Positions 45,100 through 55,437 of a stretch of DNA of 64,000 nt are shown piece after piece. The position numbers were made by a program, and so were the translations under genes. Position 1 is the stretch's first letter; each line of letters opens with the position of its first letter. The DNA lies in assembly GCA_017631875.1 (NCBI GenBank), contig JAGBSL010000020.1:1-64000 (forward strand), given 5' to 3'. Below the pieces are notes generated by a model. The model worked only from the letters and a program-made list of their open reading frames with translations, was not told the origin of the DNA and did no database searches. The stretch is from Bacteroidales bacterium (GTDB lineage: Bacteria > Bacteroidota > Bacteroidia > Bacteroidales > UBA932).

Positions 45100-46182
45100 A
45101 TGACACTGAAACCTATCACCATAATTGCTGCATTTCTGGCAATGGTCTCATGCGCAGGGCCAAAGACTCCTGCCGGCGCCCTCCTTGATCGTCTGGAAAC
45201 ACAGATAAATGATGGCAAGATCATGTTCGGCCATCAGGATGACTACATGTACGGTCATTCATGGAGACTTGCTCCAGATGCGACAGAATACACTCTCTCT
45301 GATACATACGCAAGCTGCGGCCAGTATCCTGCAGTCTATGGAATGGACCTTGGCGGCATAGAGATGGGCTGGCCTGCAAATCTGGACAGGAATCCGTTCG
45401 ATCACATGCGCGCCTCTGCTGTCGCTCATCACGAGCGTGGCGGCATCACAACGTTCTCATGGCATCCGCGCAATCCTCTTACCGGAGGTGACTCATGGGA
45501 TGTGTCTTCAGATCAGGTCGTGGCTTCTATACTCCCAGGCGGAGAAAAGCATGAGTATTTCATGACATGGCTCTCGAAGGCTGCAGATTTCCTCGGTTCG
45601 ATCAAGACGGCAGATGGCGAACTCATCCCTGTCATCTTCAGACCTTGGCACGAGCACACAGGAAGCTGGTTCTGGTGGGGCCAGAAGCTCTGCACCACAG
45701 AGCAGTACAAGGCACTCTGGCAGATGACCTACGACTATATGGTGAACGAGCGTGGCCTTGACAACCTTGTGTGGTCATATTCTCCGGGAGCTGGAGAGAT
45801 CAGGACTGTTGAGGATTATGGCGAGAGGTATCCTGGTGACGAGATTGTCGACATGGTCGGTTTTGACTGCTATTGCAATCCTGACCTTGACAGATACAGG
45901 GCAAGCATGAAGAATGCCCTTGACATAACCAAGGCATTTGCTGATGAGCATGGCAAGCTCATGGCTGTCACAGAGACCGGCTATGAGGGTGTAAAGGACC
46001 CTACATGGTGGACCCATGTGCTTTATCCGGCCATCAAGGATTATCCGGTATCGTACGTACTCGTATGGAGAAATGCCTGCGAGCCTGATATGCAGCACCA
46101 TTTCTATGGTCCGCACCCTGAGCATGATTCTGTGGAAGACTTCAAGACCTTCGCTGCCTTAGAGCAGATTGTGTTACTATAA
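45100..46182 (+). CDS. GH26 beta-mannanase lipoprotein
   Basis: Endo-beta-1,4-mannanase of 360 residues. The signal ends LAMVSC (Cys near 19). GH26 landmarks: IMFGHQDDYMYGHSW near residue 45, the acid/base Glu185 in FRPWHEHTGSWFWWG and the nucleophile Glu292 in VTETGYEG. It resembles ManA of the Bacteroides fragilis mannan operon, where a GH26 mannobiose-forming enzyme is encoded with a transporter, epimerase and GH130. The same set is seen here. Location (surface or periplasm) is not settled. The GH130 gene starts 15 bases later. Confidence 0.92.
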   Translation: MTLKPITIIAAFLAMVSCAGPKTPAGALLDRLETQINDGKIMFGHQDDYMYGHSWRLAPDATEYTLSDTYASCGQYPAVYGMDLGGIEMGWPANLDRNPFDHMRASAVAHHERGGITTFSWHPRNPLTGGDSWDVSSDQVVASILPGGEKHEYFMTWLSKAADFLGSIKTADGELIPVIFRPWHEHTGSWFWWGQKLCTTEQYKALWQMTYDYMVNERGLDNLVWSYSPGAGEIRTVEDYGERYPGDEIVDMVGFDCYCNPDLDRYRASMKNALDITKAFADEHGKLMAVTETGYEGVKDPTWWTHVLYPAIKDYPVSYVLVWRNACEPDMQHHFYGPHPEHDSVEDFKTFAALEQIVLL

Positions 46183-46197
46183 CCAAAACCAAATTTT

Positions 46198-47355
46198 ATG
46201 ACATTCGAGGAGAGACTTGAGTGGCTGGAGGCAAACCATGAAGCCCTCATTACCGCTAAGAACGCACCTATAGAAGGCAACGGTGTATATGAACGATATT
46301 TGCGTCCCGTGCTGACAGCGGAGCATGCACCTCTTTTCTGGCGTTACGATCTCAATAAGGAGACCAATCCATATCTTATGGAGCGCTTCGGTATCCATGC
46401 GGCATTCAATTCTGGCGCCATCAAGTGGAACGGGAAATATGTCCTTGTGGTGCGCGTAGAAGGCGCTGACCGCAAATCATTCTTCGCTGTAGCGGAGAGT
46501 CCGAACGGTATAGACAACTTCCGTTTCTGGGACAGGCCTATCACGATGCCGGAATACGGTGAGCCTGCCACAAATGTATATGACATGCGTCTGACCGCCC
46601 ATGAGGATGGCTGGATCTACGGAATCTTCTGTGTGGAGCGCAAAGATCCTTCGGCAGCGCCGGGCGATCTTTCGTCAGCTGTTGCTGCGGCGGGAGTTGC
46701 CCGCACCAAAGACCTGGTGAACTGGGAGCGTCTTCCTGACATGGAGTCGTCCTCGCAGCAGCGCAACGTCGTCCTGCATCCTGAGTTCGTGGACGGTAAA
46801 TATGCCCTCTACACACGTCCGCAGGACGGATTCATCGATGCCGGCAACGGCGGTGGCATTGGCTGGGCGCTTGTGGACAGCATGGAGAAGGTCGTGATTA
46901 CAGATGAGAAGATAATCAACCATCGCCACTACCACACTATAAAGGAATCCAAGAACGGCGAGGGTCCGCATCCTATCAAGACCCCTCAGGGCTGGCTGCA
47001 CCTGGCGCATGGCGTGCGCGGATGTGCTTCCGGACTGCGCTATGTGCTCTATATGTACATGACTTCACTGGAAGACCCTACTGAGGTGATAGCAGAGCCG
47101 GCCGGATTCTTCATGGCTCCGGAAGGTGGCGAGTACATAGGTGACGTGATGAACGTGCTCTTTACAAACGGCTGGATCGCCGATGAAGACGGCAAGGTAT
47201 TCATCTACTATGCTTCAAGCGACACACGCATGCACGTTGCGACCTCTACCGTCGACCGCCTCGTTGACTATTGCCTCCACACCGAGCCAGACGCCTTCAC
47301 CACTGGCGAAACCGTGAAACGCCTCAACCGACTGATAGACAGAAACTTAGGCTAG
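46198..47355 (+). CDS. 4-O-beta-D-mannosyl-D-glucose phosphorylase (GH130)
   Basis: Cytosolic phosphorylase that splits mannosyl-glucose with phosphate into mannose 1-phosphate and glucose. At 385 residues it has the length of the B. fragilis enzyme and strongly resembles it by memory: [40 protein letters not shown], the catalytic Asp129 in [23 protein letters not shown] and [19 protein letters not shown]. It has no signal peptide. It works after the 2-epimerase at 28186-29403, about 17 kb away in the same locus. Mannosyl-GlcNAc or mannobiose phosphorylase are less likely given motif agreement. Confidence 0.94.
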   Translation: MTFEERLEWLEANHEALITAKNAPIEGNGVYERYLRPVLTAEHAPLFWRYDLNKETNPYLMERFGIHAAFNSGAIKWNGKYVLVVRVEGADRKSFFAVAESPNGIDNFRFWDRPITMPEYGEPATNVYDMRLTAHEDGWIYGIFCVERKDPSAAPGDLSSAVAAAGVARTKDLVNWERLPDMESSSQQRNVVLHPEFVDGKYALYTRPQDGFIDAGNGGGIGWALVDSMEKVVITDEKIINHRHYHTIKESKNGEGPHPIKTPQGWLHLAHGVRGCASGLRYVLYMYMTSLEDPTEVIAEPAGFFMAPEGGEYIGDVMNVLFTNGWIADEDGKVFIYYASSDTRMHVATSTVDRLVDYCLHTEPDAFTTGETVKRLNRLIDRNLG

Positions 47356-47383
47356 TGTCCTGCCTACCGCGCCATGCAGGACA
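47356..47383 (+). terminator. Hairpin between the GH130 and transporter genes
   Basis: An 8-bp stem TGTCCTGC / GCAGGACA with a 12-base loop followed by TTTCGTT. It could act as an attenuator within the operon; terminator strength looks moderate. Confidence 0.5.
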
Positions 47384-47429
47384 TTTCGTTAAACACTTGA
47401 ATACTAACACGATAGCTGTTACATAATTT

Positions 47430-48833
47430 ATGACACTGAAAGAAAAAATAGGTTACGGCTTCGGCGACATGTCCTCGTCGATGTTCTGGAAGCTCTTCTC
47501 GTACTTCCTTCCGTTCTTCTACTCCAATGTATTCGGCCTGAGTCTCGCCGATGCCGGCGTCCTCATGCTCGTTACACGCATCTGGGATGCGGTTTCTGAC
47601 CCGATGATGGGCATAATCGCGGACCGCACGAAGACCCGCTGGGGCAAATACCGCCCGTACCTGCTGTTCTTCGCCCTTCCGTTCGCCATTTGTGGTGTCC
47701 TCCTGTTCACCACTCCTGAGAACGGCAAGACATTGTGGGCTTATGTAACATATATCCTCATGATGACTGTATATACAGGCATCAATGTGCCATACGGAGC
47801 GATGTTGAATACGATGACGGCGGATTCGGATGAGAAGTCAGTGCTTTCGTCATACAGAATGTTCTTCGCATACGGAGGTAGCTTCATAGCCCTGTTTGCA
47901 TGGGAGCCTCTCTGTAACATGTTCGACAAGGCCCGTGTCGTTACTGAGGGCGCCAGCGGTCTTGCGGCAATCTCTACCAATCCGGCAGCATGGAGCAAGA
48001 CTATGATGATCATCGCAGCGTTCTGCTGTCTGCTCTTCATTCTCTGCTTCCTGATGACTAAGGAGCATGTGAAGAGCGAGTCTACAGTGTCTGTGGGCCA
48101 GGACCTCAAGCTCCTGCTCAGGAACAAGCCTTGGTGGCTGCTCATCGGTGCCGCTCTGGCCTCAAACCTCTTCAATACCGTGCGTGGTACGACTACCGCA
48201 TACTTCTTCTCTGACTATATCCTCAAGACAGTCGATATGGCTCCGCAGTGGGCATTCCTTGTATCTGCCGGCATCTTCCTCTCAGTGGGAGAAATAGCTA
48301 ACATGGTCGGCGTAGTGCTAGCGGTTCCTATGTCCAAGCATCTTGGCAAGAAGTCTACATACATCATCTCGATGGCAGCCCTCATCGGTCTTAGCATCGC
48401 ATTCTTCTTCCTTCCTGCAACAGCGGGCGGCTACTTTGCGATGTTCGCCTTCCAGATAATCATCTCTACATTCACGGGAGTGATCTCTCCTCTGGTCTGG
48501 AGCATGTACGCAGACGCTGCTGACTATTCTGAGCTCAAGGACGGTACAGCTTCTACCGGTCTCATCTTCTCTTCTGCCTCTATGGCCCAGAAGTTCGGTG
48601 GCGCAGTCGGTGGTGCAGCCGTGATGTGGCTCCTTGCCGCTTTCGGCTATGACACAACAGCCGGCGTGGTACAGACCGAGACCGCAATCCTCGGCCTCCG
48701 CGTCCTGATGAGCTGGATCCCTGCCCTCGTCGCAGCCCTTGCCATTGTGGTCGTATGGTTCTACCCTCTCACAAAGCAGAAGATGGAGGGAGTGCAGGCT
48801 GAGCTCGCAGCCAAGCGCGCATTGAGGAAATAA
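47430..48833 (+). CDS. GPH-family sugar:cation symporter (disaccharide uptake)
   Basis: Inner-membrane transporter of the glycoside-pentoside-hexuronide (MelB-like) family in the MFS fold, 467 residues and 12 hydrophobic segments. The start LKEKIGYGFGDMSSSMFW, then TRIWDAVSDPMMGIIADRTKTRWGKYRPY (given as the landmarks RIWDAVSDPMMG and TRWGKYRPY), are typical. In the B. fragilis mannan operon a transporter of this kind moves mannobiose into the cytosol, and the same role is inferred here, perhaps also for cellobiose. The GH94 gene begins 33 bases later. Confidence 0.9.
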   Translation: MTLKEKIGYGFGDMSSSMFWKLFSYFLPFFYSNVFGLSLADAGVLMLVTRIWDAVSDPMMGIIADRTKTRWGKYRPYLLFFALPFAICGVLLFTTPENGKTLWAYVTYILMMTVYTGINVPYGAMLNTMTADSDEKSVLSSYRMFFAYGGSFIALFAWEPLCNMFDKARVVTEGASGLAAISTNPAAWSKTMMIIAAFCCLLFILCFLMTKEHVKSESTVSVGQDLKLLLRNKPWWLLIGAALASNLFNTVRGTTTAYFFSDYILKTVDMAPQWAFLVSAGIFLSVGEIANMVGVVLAVPMSKHLGKKSTYIISMAALIGLSIAFFFLPATAGGYFAMFAFQIIISTFTGVISPLVWSMYADAADYSELKDGTASTGLIFSSASMAQKFGGAVGGAAVMWLLAAFGYDTTAGVVQTETAILGLRVLMSWIPALVAALAIVVVWFYPLTKQKMEGVQAELAAKRALRK

Positions 48834-48866
48834 TTGAGTTGTAATGATTTAACTGCCACCAGCAAT

Positions 48867-51359
48867 ATGAAAAAGACATTCGGATATTTTGATGATGCTC
48901 TCCGTGAATATGTCATCACGGACCCACGGACTCCGTGGCCATGGATCAACTATCTTGGAAATGAGGATTTCTTCTCGCTGATTTCGAACACCGCCGGCGG
49001 ATACTCGTTCTACAAGGACGCTAAGTTCCGCAGAATCACCCGCTACCGCTATAACGGTGTGCCGATGGACAATGGCGGAAGGTATTTCTATATCAATGAC
49101 GGCGGCACGGTGTGGTCGCCGGGCTGGAAGCCATGCAAGACTCCACTGGATTTCTATGAGTGCCGTCATGGCATGAGCTATACCCGCATCACAGGTGCAA
49201 AGGACGGCATCCAGGCGAGCGTGCTCTTCTTCGTGCCGCTGCATACATGGGCGGAGGTGCAGAAGGTTACCCTTACCAATACCGGCGACGCTCCGAAGAA
49301 GATCAAGCTGTATTCATTCGCGGAGTGGTGCCTGTGGAATGCCGCTACCGATATGGAGAACTTCCAGCGTAATTTCTCGACCGGAGAGGTTGAGGTAGAC
49401 GGCTCTGTGATATATCATAAGACCGAATACAAGGAGCGCCGCAACCATTATGCATTCTACAGCGTTAATGCTCCGGTGGATGGTTTCGACACGGACAGAG
49501 AGACTTTCATCGGTCTGTATAACGAGTTCCGCGATCCTCAGAATGTCATGGCAGGTGTGTCGACAGGCAGTATCGCACATGGCTGGAGCCCTATAGCTTC
49601 GCATTATATAGAGGTCGAGCTGCAGCCGGGCGAGAGCAAGGACTATGTATTCCTACTTGGCTATGTTGAGAATGAGCAGGAGGATAAGTTCGTGCTTGAC
49701 GCTGAGGGCAAGCTGGTGTTTGACGTGCCGGGCCTGCTGCACAGCGGAAGCTCACCGGTGATCAACAAGGCAAAGGCGCAGGAACTCATTGCAGCATTCG
49801 ACACTACAGAGAAAGTAGACGCTGCTTTTGCAGAGCTGAAGATATATTGGGATGCACTTCTGAGCGTCTATTCGGTAAAGAGTCCGGAGGAGAAGCTCGA
49901 CAGGATGGTCAACATCTGGAACCAGTATCAGTGCATGGTAACGTTCAACATGTCACGCTCGGCGTCGTTCTTCGAGAGCGGAATCGGCCGAGGCATGGGA
50001 TTCCGTGACTCCAACCAGGACCTCGTGGGCTTCGTGCATCAGATTCCAGAGCGCGCACGCGAACGCATCATCGACATCGCTTCTACGCAGTTCCCTGACG
50101 GAGGCTGCTACCACCAGTACCAGCCGCTGACCAAGCGCGGAAACAACGACATCGGAGGCGGATTCAACGACGACCCGATGTGGCTGATCTTCGGAACTGT
50201 TGCGTATATTAAGGAAACAGGTGACTTCAGTATTCTCGCTGAACCTGTACCATACGATAACGAACCGGGCTCAGAGGTGTCTCTGATGGAGCATCTCAGG
50301 GTTTCATTCAACCATGTGGTGGACAACCTTGGACCTCACATGCTGCCTCTGATCGGCCGCGCTGACTGGAACGACTGTCTCAACCTGAACTGCTTCTCAT
50401 GGGATCCTAACGAGTCATTCCAGACTACCGAGAACAAGACGGAAGGTTCCAAGGCTGAGTCACTTATGATTGCCGGACTGTTCGTGGTCTGCGGACGTGA
50501 CTATGTGGAGCTCTGCCAGCAGGTAGGTCTCGCAGAGGAGGCGGCAAGGGCTTCGAAGCTCGTCGACGACATGGTCGAGGCTGTCAAGAAGCATGGCTGG
50601 GACGGCGAGTGGTACCTCCGTGCATACGACTACTTCGGCCGCAAGATCGGCTCGCACGAGAACGAGGAGGGACAAATTTTCATCGAGTCACAGGGATGGT
50701 GCACGATGGCCGGAATCGGTCTGGAGGAAGGCATGGTGCAGAAGGCTCTCGACTCTGTCAAGGAGCGCCTGGACTGCGAGCACGGCATCGTGCTGAACAA
50801 TCCTGCCTTTACAAGATACTTCGTCGAATACGGTGAGATCTCATCATACCCGGCAGGCTACAAGGAGAATGCAGGCATCTTCTGCCACAACAACCCTTGG
50901 GTCATCATCGGCGAGACTGTCCTCGGACGCGGAGACTATGCATGGGACTACTACCGCAAGATCTGCCCTTCATATACCGAGGCTAACAGCGCTTTGCATA
51001 AGGTAGAGCCTTATGTTTACTCACAGATGATCGCCGGAAAGGACGCCGCAAAGCCGGGTGAGGCTAAGAACAGCTGGCTCACAGGTACGGCAGCATGGAA
51101 CTGGTATGCGATCACCCAGTACATCCTCGGCATCAAGCCGGCATACAATGGTCTCCAGATAGATCCATGTATATGTTCTGAGTGGAAGGAGTACACCGTT
51201 ACCCGCCGTTTCCGTGGATCCGAGTACGAGATCACGATAAAGAATCCGGACGGTGTCTGCAAGGGCATCCGCGAAATGCTCCTGGACGGCCAGCCGGTTG
51301 AAGGAAATGTCGTTCCGCACACTCCGGGCAGACATGTCGTAACCGTGACATTAGGATAA
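48867..51359 (+). CDS. Cellobiose phosphorylase (GH94)
   Basis: Cytosolic phosphorylase producing glucose 1-phosphate and glucose from cellobiose, 830 residues from the ATG at 48867; a TTG-start reading 33 bases earlier is not supported. It starts [22 protein letters not shown], the family start, and contains [13 protein letters not shown] near the middle. The DWNDCLNLN motif (residues 500-508) has Asp503 as the general acid known in this family. C-terminal [18 protein letters not shown] is also conserved. No signal peptide, so it works on imported disaccharide. Cellodextrin or chitobiose phosphorylase are alternatives. With GH130 it suggests that glucomannan pieces are broken by phosphate rather than water. 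Confidence 0.93.
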   Translation: MKKTFGYFDDALREYVITDPRTPWPWINYLGNEDFFSLISNTAGGYSFYKDAKFRRITRYRYNGVPMDNGGRYFYINDGGTVWSPGWKPCKTPLDFYECRHGMSYTRITGAKDGIQASVLFFVPLHTWAEVQKVTLTNTGDAPKKIKLYSFAEWCLWNAATDMENFQRNFSTGEVEVDGSVIYHKTEYKERRNHYAFYSVNAPVDGFDTDRETFIGLYNEFRDPQNVMAGVSTGSIAHGWSPIASHYIEVELQPGESKDYVFLLGYVENEQEDKFVLDAEGKLVFDVPGLLHSGSSPVINKAKAQELIAAFDTTEKVDAAFAELKIYWDALLSVYSVKSPEEKLDRMVNIWNQYQCMVTFNMSRSASFFESGIGRGMGFRDSNQDLVGFVHQIPERARERIIDIASTQFPDGGCYHQYQPLTKRGNNDIGGGFNDDPMWLIFGTVAYIKETGDFSILAEPVPYDNEPGSEVSLMEHLRVSFNHVVDNLGPHMLPLIGRADWNDCLNLNCFSWDPNESFQTTENKTEGSKAESLMIAGLFVVCGRDYVELCQQVGLAEEAARASKLVDDMVEAVKKHGWDGEWYLRAYDYFGRKIGSHENEEGQIFIESQGWCTMAGIGLEEGMVQKALDSVKERLDCEHGIVLNNPAFTRYFVEYGEISSYPAGYKENAGIFCHNNPWVIIGETVLGRGDYAWDYYRKICPSYTEANSALHKVEPYVYSQMIAGKDAAKPGEAKNSWLTGTAAWNWYAITQYILGIKPAYNGLQIDPCICSEWKEYTVTRRFRGSEYEITIKNPDGVCKGIREMLLDGQPVEGNVVPHTPGRHVVTVTLG

Positions 51360-51364
51360 TGATT

Positions 51365-51517
51365 AGGTTAACTGCATACATGTATGCTAAATCATTGTTA
51401 GCCAGCATGTTATAAAAAGTGCTGCCGTCAGCTACTCTTTTAAAGGAAGGGTTGACGGCAGTCTTAATTGTAAGTATTTGAAAATCAGATTATTGTAAAA
51501 CAAGGTGCCGTTAACCT
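51365..51517 (+). repeat. TTTAAAGG hairpin repeat, copy B
   Basis: Outer arms AGGTTAAC (51365-51372) and GTTAACCT (51510-51517). The inner stem is CTGCCGTCAGCT (51422-51433) with GGTTGACGGCAG (51450-51461), loop containing TTTTAAAGGAAG. Twenty-seven of 28 bases from 51454 match copy C. It fills the gap between the GH94 and GH5 genes. Confidence 0.65.
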
Positions 51518-51545
51518 TATTTTATATCTGAATCTTTTGCGTAAT

Positions 51546-53126
51546 ATGAGAAATTGCCTAGCAGTAATATTGTTACTTTTCGGAATTATGTCATGCGCTC
51601 CGAAGCCTGCTCCCGTAGAGCCGGAGCCGAAGCCGGAACCCAAGCCCGTTCCTGTCTTTGAGACATCGTATGAGGCCATTGCCAACATGGGCGTGGGCTG
51701 GAACCTCGGAAACACGCTGGAGTCTCTCTGGGCCGGCGACACGGACGGAAGGGACTGGAAGAAGTGGGAGACCGGGTGGGGTCAGGCGGTGACCCGTCCC
51801 GAGCTCATGACCATGATGCGTGATGCCGGTTTCGGTGCCATCCGCGTGCCGGTGTCGTGGGGTGTCCATATGGATGCGTCTGGCAAGGTCTATGACGAGT
51901 GGATGAACCGTGTAAATGAGGTCGTGGACTATGTTCTGGATGCGGGTCTGTATTGCATCATCAATGTCCACCATGATACTGGCGCAGACGAGGAACTGGC
52001 TTGGCTGGTGGCTTCGCCGGAGGGTTATGAGCGCGCCAAGGCAAGGTATGATGGCCTATGGAAACAGATTGCCGAAAGGTTCAGGGATTATGACCAGAGG
52101 CTGCTTTTCGAGTCATATAACGAGATGCTTGATGATGGCCGTTCATGGTGCTATGCGTCCATGTCATTAGGTTATGATGCTGAAGTGGCGGCAGGTGCAT
52201 ATAAGGCGATTAATGACTATGCGCAGAGTTTTGTGGATGTGGTAAGGGCAACGGGAGGCAATAATTCAGTAAGAAACCTCGTGGTGAATACATACGGCGC
52301 ATGCAACGGAGCCGGGGATTGGAATCCCCATCTGCTTGATCCTCTGAAGAACATGAAGATGCCTTCAGACAAGGTCAAGGATCATATCATCTTCCAGGTG
52401 CATTCATACCCTACGATAGACGATCTTCCGGCAATGGAAAGGGAAGTCGGCAAGATGCTTGACGATCTTGAGACCTATCTGGTGCCGCTCGGAGGCCCGG
52501 TCATCATAGGCGAATGGGGCACATTCAGCGAGAACCCGACTCTTGAGAACTACTGTTATTATGCCCGCTGGTTCGTAGCCGAATGCAAGAGGCGCGGCAT
52601 CGGCACCTTCCATTGGATGAACATCTCGGACGGCATGTACAGGTCCATCCCATGCTTCAGTGCTCCGGAACTGACGGAAGCCATCGTCAAGGGATATCAT
52701 GGCGACGGATTCACTCCAGTGATACCGGTCCTGGATAACTATGACCTGGATTACAAGGTGACCTTCAATGATCTATGGTCCGAATTGAACCTGACCCCTT
52801 CTTCAGTAAGCCTTGATGAATACAAAGGCATCACCTTCGAGCTTGACCGCTCCATCCCGGCAGATCAGCTACATGTAAAGATCTACGGTGATGGTGAAGA
52901 CAAGTACCAATACGGCAAATTCTCCGGTACATCGGCATCAGTGACCTTCGATCCCGATAAGATCGGAACCAAGGCAGAGAGGATCACCCTTCAGCTGCTC
53001 CAGGAAGGCGGTCTGACCGTCACAGTGAAAACTGTCCATCTCATCCGAAAGGACGGCACTCCCGAGCCATGCACCCCATCCCCATTCTGGGGCTGCTCAG
53101 TCGAACTGGTCGTCTTGAATGATTGA
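51546..53126 (+). CDS. Second GH5 endo-beta-glucanase with CBM_X2-like C-terminal domain
   Basis: Lipoprotein of 526 residues from the ATG at 51546; a TTG three codons before is less likely. The signal ends LFGIMSC, and a Pro/Glu/Lys tether (APKPAPVEPEPKPEPKP) follows. The GH5 barrel starts at NMGVGWNLGNTLESLW; acid/base Glu193 is in FESYNEM and nucleophile Glu323 in VIIGEWGTF. From about residue 415 a beta domain (LTPSSVSLDEYKGITFEL ... TVTVKTVHLI) resembles the X2 module. Target is beta-glucan or glucomannan. It has no close partner downstream and is bracketed by two copies of a repeat, unlike the rest of the locus. Confidence 0.87.
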   Translation: MRNCLAVILLLFGIMSCAPKPAPVEPEPKPEPKPVPVFETSYEAIANMGVGWNLGNTLESLWAGDTDGRDWKKWETGWGQAVTRPELMTMMRDAGFGAIRVPVSWGVHMDASGKVYDEWMNRVNEVVDYVLDAGLYCIINVHHDTGADEELAWLVASPEGYERAKARYDGLWKQIAERFRDYDQRLLFESYNEMLDDGRSWCYASMSLGYDAEVAAGAYKAINDYAQSFVDVVRATGGNNSVRNLVVNTYGACNGAGDWNPHLLDPLKNMKMPSDKVKDHIIFQVHSYPTIDDLPAMEREVGKMLDDLETYLVPLGGPVIIGEWGTFSENPTLENYCYYARWFVAECKRRGIGTFHWMNISDGMYRSIPCFSAPELTEAIVKGYHGDGFTPVIPVLDNYDLDYKVTFNDLWSELNLTPSSVSLDEYKGITFELDRSIPADQLHVKIYGDGEDKYQYGKFSGTSASVTFDPDKIGTKAERITLQLLQEGGLTVTVKTVHLIRKDGTPEPCTPSPFWGCSVELVVLND

Positions 53127-53131
53127 TGTAT

Positions 53132-53282
53132 GTTAATGGCACAGGTAAAACGCAAAGAGCTGTTAATCAGTAGATTACAAATTAAGACTGCCGTCAACCC
53201 CTCCTTTAAAAGGGTGGTTGACGGCAGTCTTAATTGTAAGTGTTTGATAATTACTTAATTGGAAAGCGAAGTGCCGTTAAAT
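53132..53282 (+). repeat. TTTAAAGG hairpin repeat, copy C
   Basis: Outer arms TTAATGGCAC (53133-53142) and GTGCCGTTAA (53271-53280). Inner stem ATTAAGACTGCCGTCAACC (53181-53199) with its perfect 19-base complement (53216-53234), loop containing CCTTTAAAAGG. It may also end transcription of the GH5 gene, and of the S46 gene on the other strand. Confidence 0.65.
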
Positions 53283-53289
53283 CTACGGG

Positions 53290-55434
53290 TTATAGTCCCA
53301 GCTCGGCGATGATGCGGTCCATGCCGGCGTAGCGGTCGAGGGTCCAGAGGATGAAGCGGATATCGACGCAGACGCACTTGTTGTAGCCGTCCTGGCACCA
53401 TACGTCGCTTGAGAGCGATTCCTTGTTGCCGTCGAAGGCGAGGCCGATCAGCTGGCCCTTCGAGTTGAGGACAGGGCTGCCGGAGTTTCCTCCCGTAATG
53501 TCATTATCTGTCAGGAAGTCCACATACATCTGGGAGCCATCAGGTCCGAATCCCCACTTGCCCCACTGTCCTGCACTATACAGCAGATACTGTCTGTCGT
53601 TGAGATAGAAGTCGTAATCGGCAGGGTTGAACTTCTCAAGGATTCCCGTCGGAGTTGTCTTCCAGTCGCAGATGATGCCGTCGCGAGGCTCGATGCCGCC
53701 GACTGCTCCGTATGTGATCCTCATGGTAGAGTTTGCATCCGGATACTGTACGATACCCTTGTCAAGGCGCATCTGATAGAGTGCACGAGTAAACTCAGCA
53801 TCAAGGTCAAGCAGGCTCATGCCGTTCTCCGCAACTGTCTTGGCGTCGTTGAACGCAGTGATCTTCACTTCCATCGTGAATCGGCAGAGAGGGTCATTCA
53901 CAATCTCCTCATGCGGAACCTCGCGGGCCATCAGCCTTGCGATTCCCTCCTCGGAAGTGAACACACTGCTGTCCCAGAGATATGCAGCCAGCGCCTCCGT
54001 ATTGCAGCGGCCCTCAGCGTCAGAATACTCTGCTATGAGGTCCTTCTGCCACTGTGTGAAATACTGAGGGTCGATATTACCGATGTATTCCTTAAGGGCA
54101 TAGATCATAAGCTCACGCTCCACGCGCATATCCATCTCCGCGTACTCTCTTTCCATCCTGGTACCTGCTCCATGAGGGTTGCGCGCGTTGTGGGCACGTC
54201 TCATGATAAGTCCCAGTCTGGTGCCTCTGATGAGGGTCTCGCGATAATATACCGCGTTCCTTTCAGGTTCATATACGGCTGCATAGGTCTCCTCAAGGTT
54301 CTTCAGAAGGTTACCCCAGCGCTCCACGCGCTCAGGCGAAGCCATGATCCACTCCTGGAGTTCAGCCTCTATGGCCTTCTTCTTTCCCACCACATCAAAC
54401 CTTTCGCAGCAGTCAACCTCGCCGCTGTACAGCTCCTGCACATTGCTGAGGCTGAAGAAATAGTCCGAATACTTGAGGCGCACATCAGGATCCTTGTCCA
54501 TCCAAGCCTTGATGATAGCCATCTGCTCGCCGCGGATGCGGTTGCTGATAGGGTGCTTGAGGGACTCTGTGAAATCAACCTCATAAGAAGAACTGTATCT
54601 GTTTGTCCTGCCCGGATATCCTATGATCATGGTATAGTCACCGGCCTGGTATCCGTCAAGGGAAATCTCCAGCTTGCGCAGAGGCTTCAAAGGAACATTT
54701 TCAGGTGAATATGCGGCAGGAGAGCCGTCCGGAGCAGTATAGACACGGTACATGGCGAAGTCGCATTTGTGCTGCGGCCACTCCCAGTTGTCGATGTCGC
54801 CGCCGAAGGCAGCGGAAGACACAGGAGGGGCAGCCACAAGGCGTACGTCGCGGTATACCTCGTACAGTGCAAGGTAGTACTTCGAGCCGTTCCACATCGA
54901 TGAAAGCCATGCGTCAAGTCCGGTCTCGGTCTTGTACTTGGTCTCCATCATGTGGCTAAGCTTGCGAAGTCCGGCAGGAATGCCGCGAGCGGCAAGATCC
55001 TTCTTGAGTTCTTCCACCTCGTCAGTAACGTCCAGAACCCTCTTGAGGAAATATATACTCTTGTCCTTGATGTTGACCTCCTCGTCTGCACGGAAGGCCC
55101 AGAAACCCTCCTCAAGGTAATTGTGCTCAGGGGTGCTGAGGCCGTGGATATCGCTGTATGCACAGTGGTGGTTGGTGATCAGGAGACCCTGATCGGAGAT
55201 GATGCTTCCGGTACATCCGAACTCCATGGAAACGACAGCGTCCGCAATGCCTGCGCCCGGAACGTCGGCGTTATAGATCTCGCCTGCAGAAAGTTCCAGT
55301 CCGCGTTCCTGCATCTTCTTTTCCAAAGCGGCATCGATGGCATGGATCATCCACATTCCCTCGTCCGCCATAGCGCTATAGCTGCCCATCACAGCAGCCA
55401 TAGCGGTCATTATCAGTTTGTTTGCTATTGTCAT
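53290..55434 (-). CDS. S46 family dipeptidyl-peptidase, second paralogue
   Basis: Periplasmic dipeptide-releasing serine peptidase, 714 residues from the ATG at 55434. A longer reading from 55473 is rejected: its first 13 residues are translated from a dispersed repeat. Signal peptide TIANKLIMTAMAAVMGSYSA is near the N-terminus. Landmarks: catalytic His in TNHHC, Ser651 in GGNSGSP, and Gly669 in FDGNKES at the position where Gly marks DPP7-like hydrophobic preference and Arg marks DPP11. The Trp after Asn in the first paralogue is Lys here, so specificity may differ. It follows the polyferredoxin by 64 bp on the same strand. Confidence 0.92.
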   Translation of the reverse strand: MTIANKLIMTAMAAVMGSYSAMADEGMWMIHAIDAALEKKMQERGLELSAGEIYNADVPGAGIADAVVSMEFGCTGSIISDQGLLITNHHCAYSDIHGLSTPEHNYLEEGFWAFRADEEVNIKDKSIYFLKRVLDVTDEVEELKKDLAARGIPAGLRKLSHMMETKYKTETGLDAWLSSMWNGSKYYLALYEVYRDVRLVAAPPVSSAAFGGDIDNWEWPQHKCDFAMYRVYTAPDGSPAAYSPENVPLKPLRKLEISLDGYQAGDYTMIIGYPGRTNRYSSSYEVDFTESLKHPISNRIRGEQMAIIKAWMDKDPDVRLKYSDYFFSLSNVQELYSGEVDCCERFDVVGKKKAIEAELQEWIMASPERVERWGNLLKNLEETYAAVYEPERNAVYYRETLIRGTRLGLIMRRAHNARNPHGAGTRMEREYAEMDMRVERELMIYALKEYIGNIDPQYFTQWQKDLIAEYSDAEGRCNTEALAAYLWDSSVFTSEEGIARLMAREVPHEEIVNDPLCRFTMEVKITAFNDAKTVAENGMSLLDLDAEFTRALYQMRLDKGIVQYPDANSTMRITYGAVGGIEPRDGIICDWKTTPTGILEKFNPADYDFYLNDRQYLLYSAGQWGKWGFGPDGSQMYVDFLTDNDITGGNSGSPVLNSKGQLIGLAFDGNKESLSSDVWCQDGYNKCVCVDIRFILWTLDRYAGMDRIIAELGL

Positions 55435-55437
55435 TAA

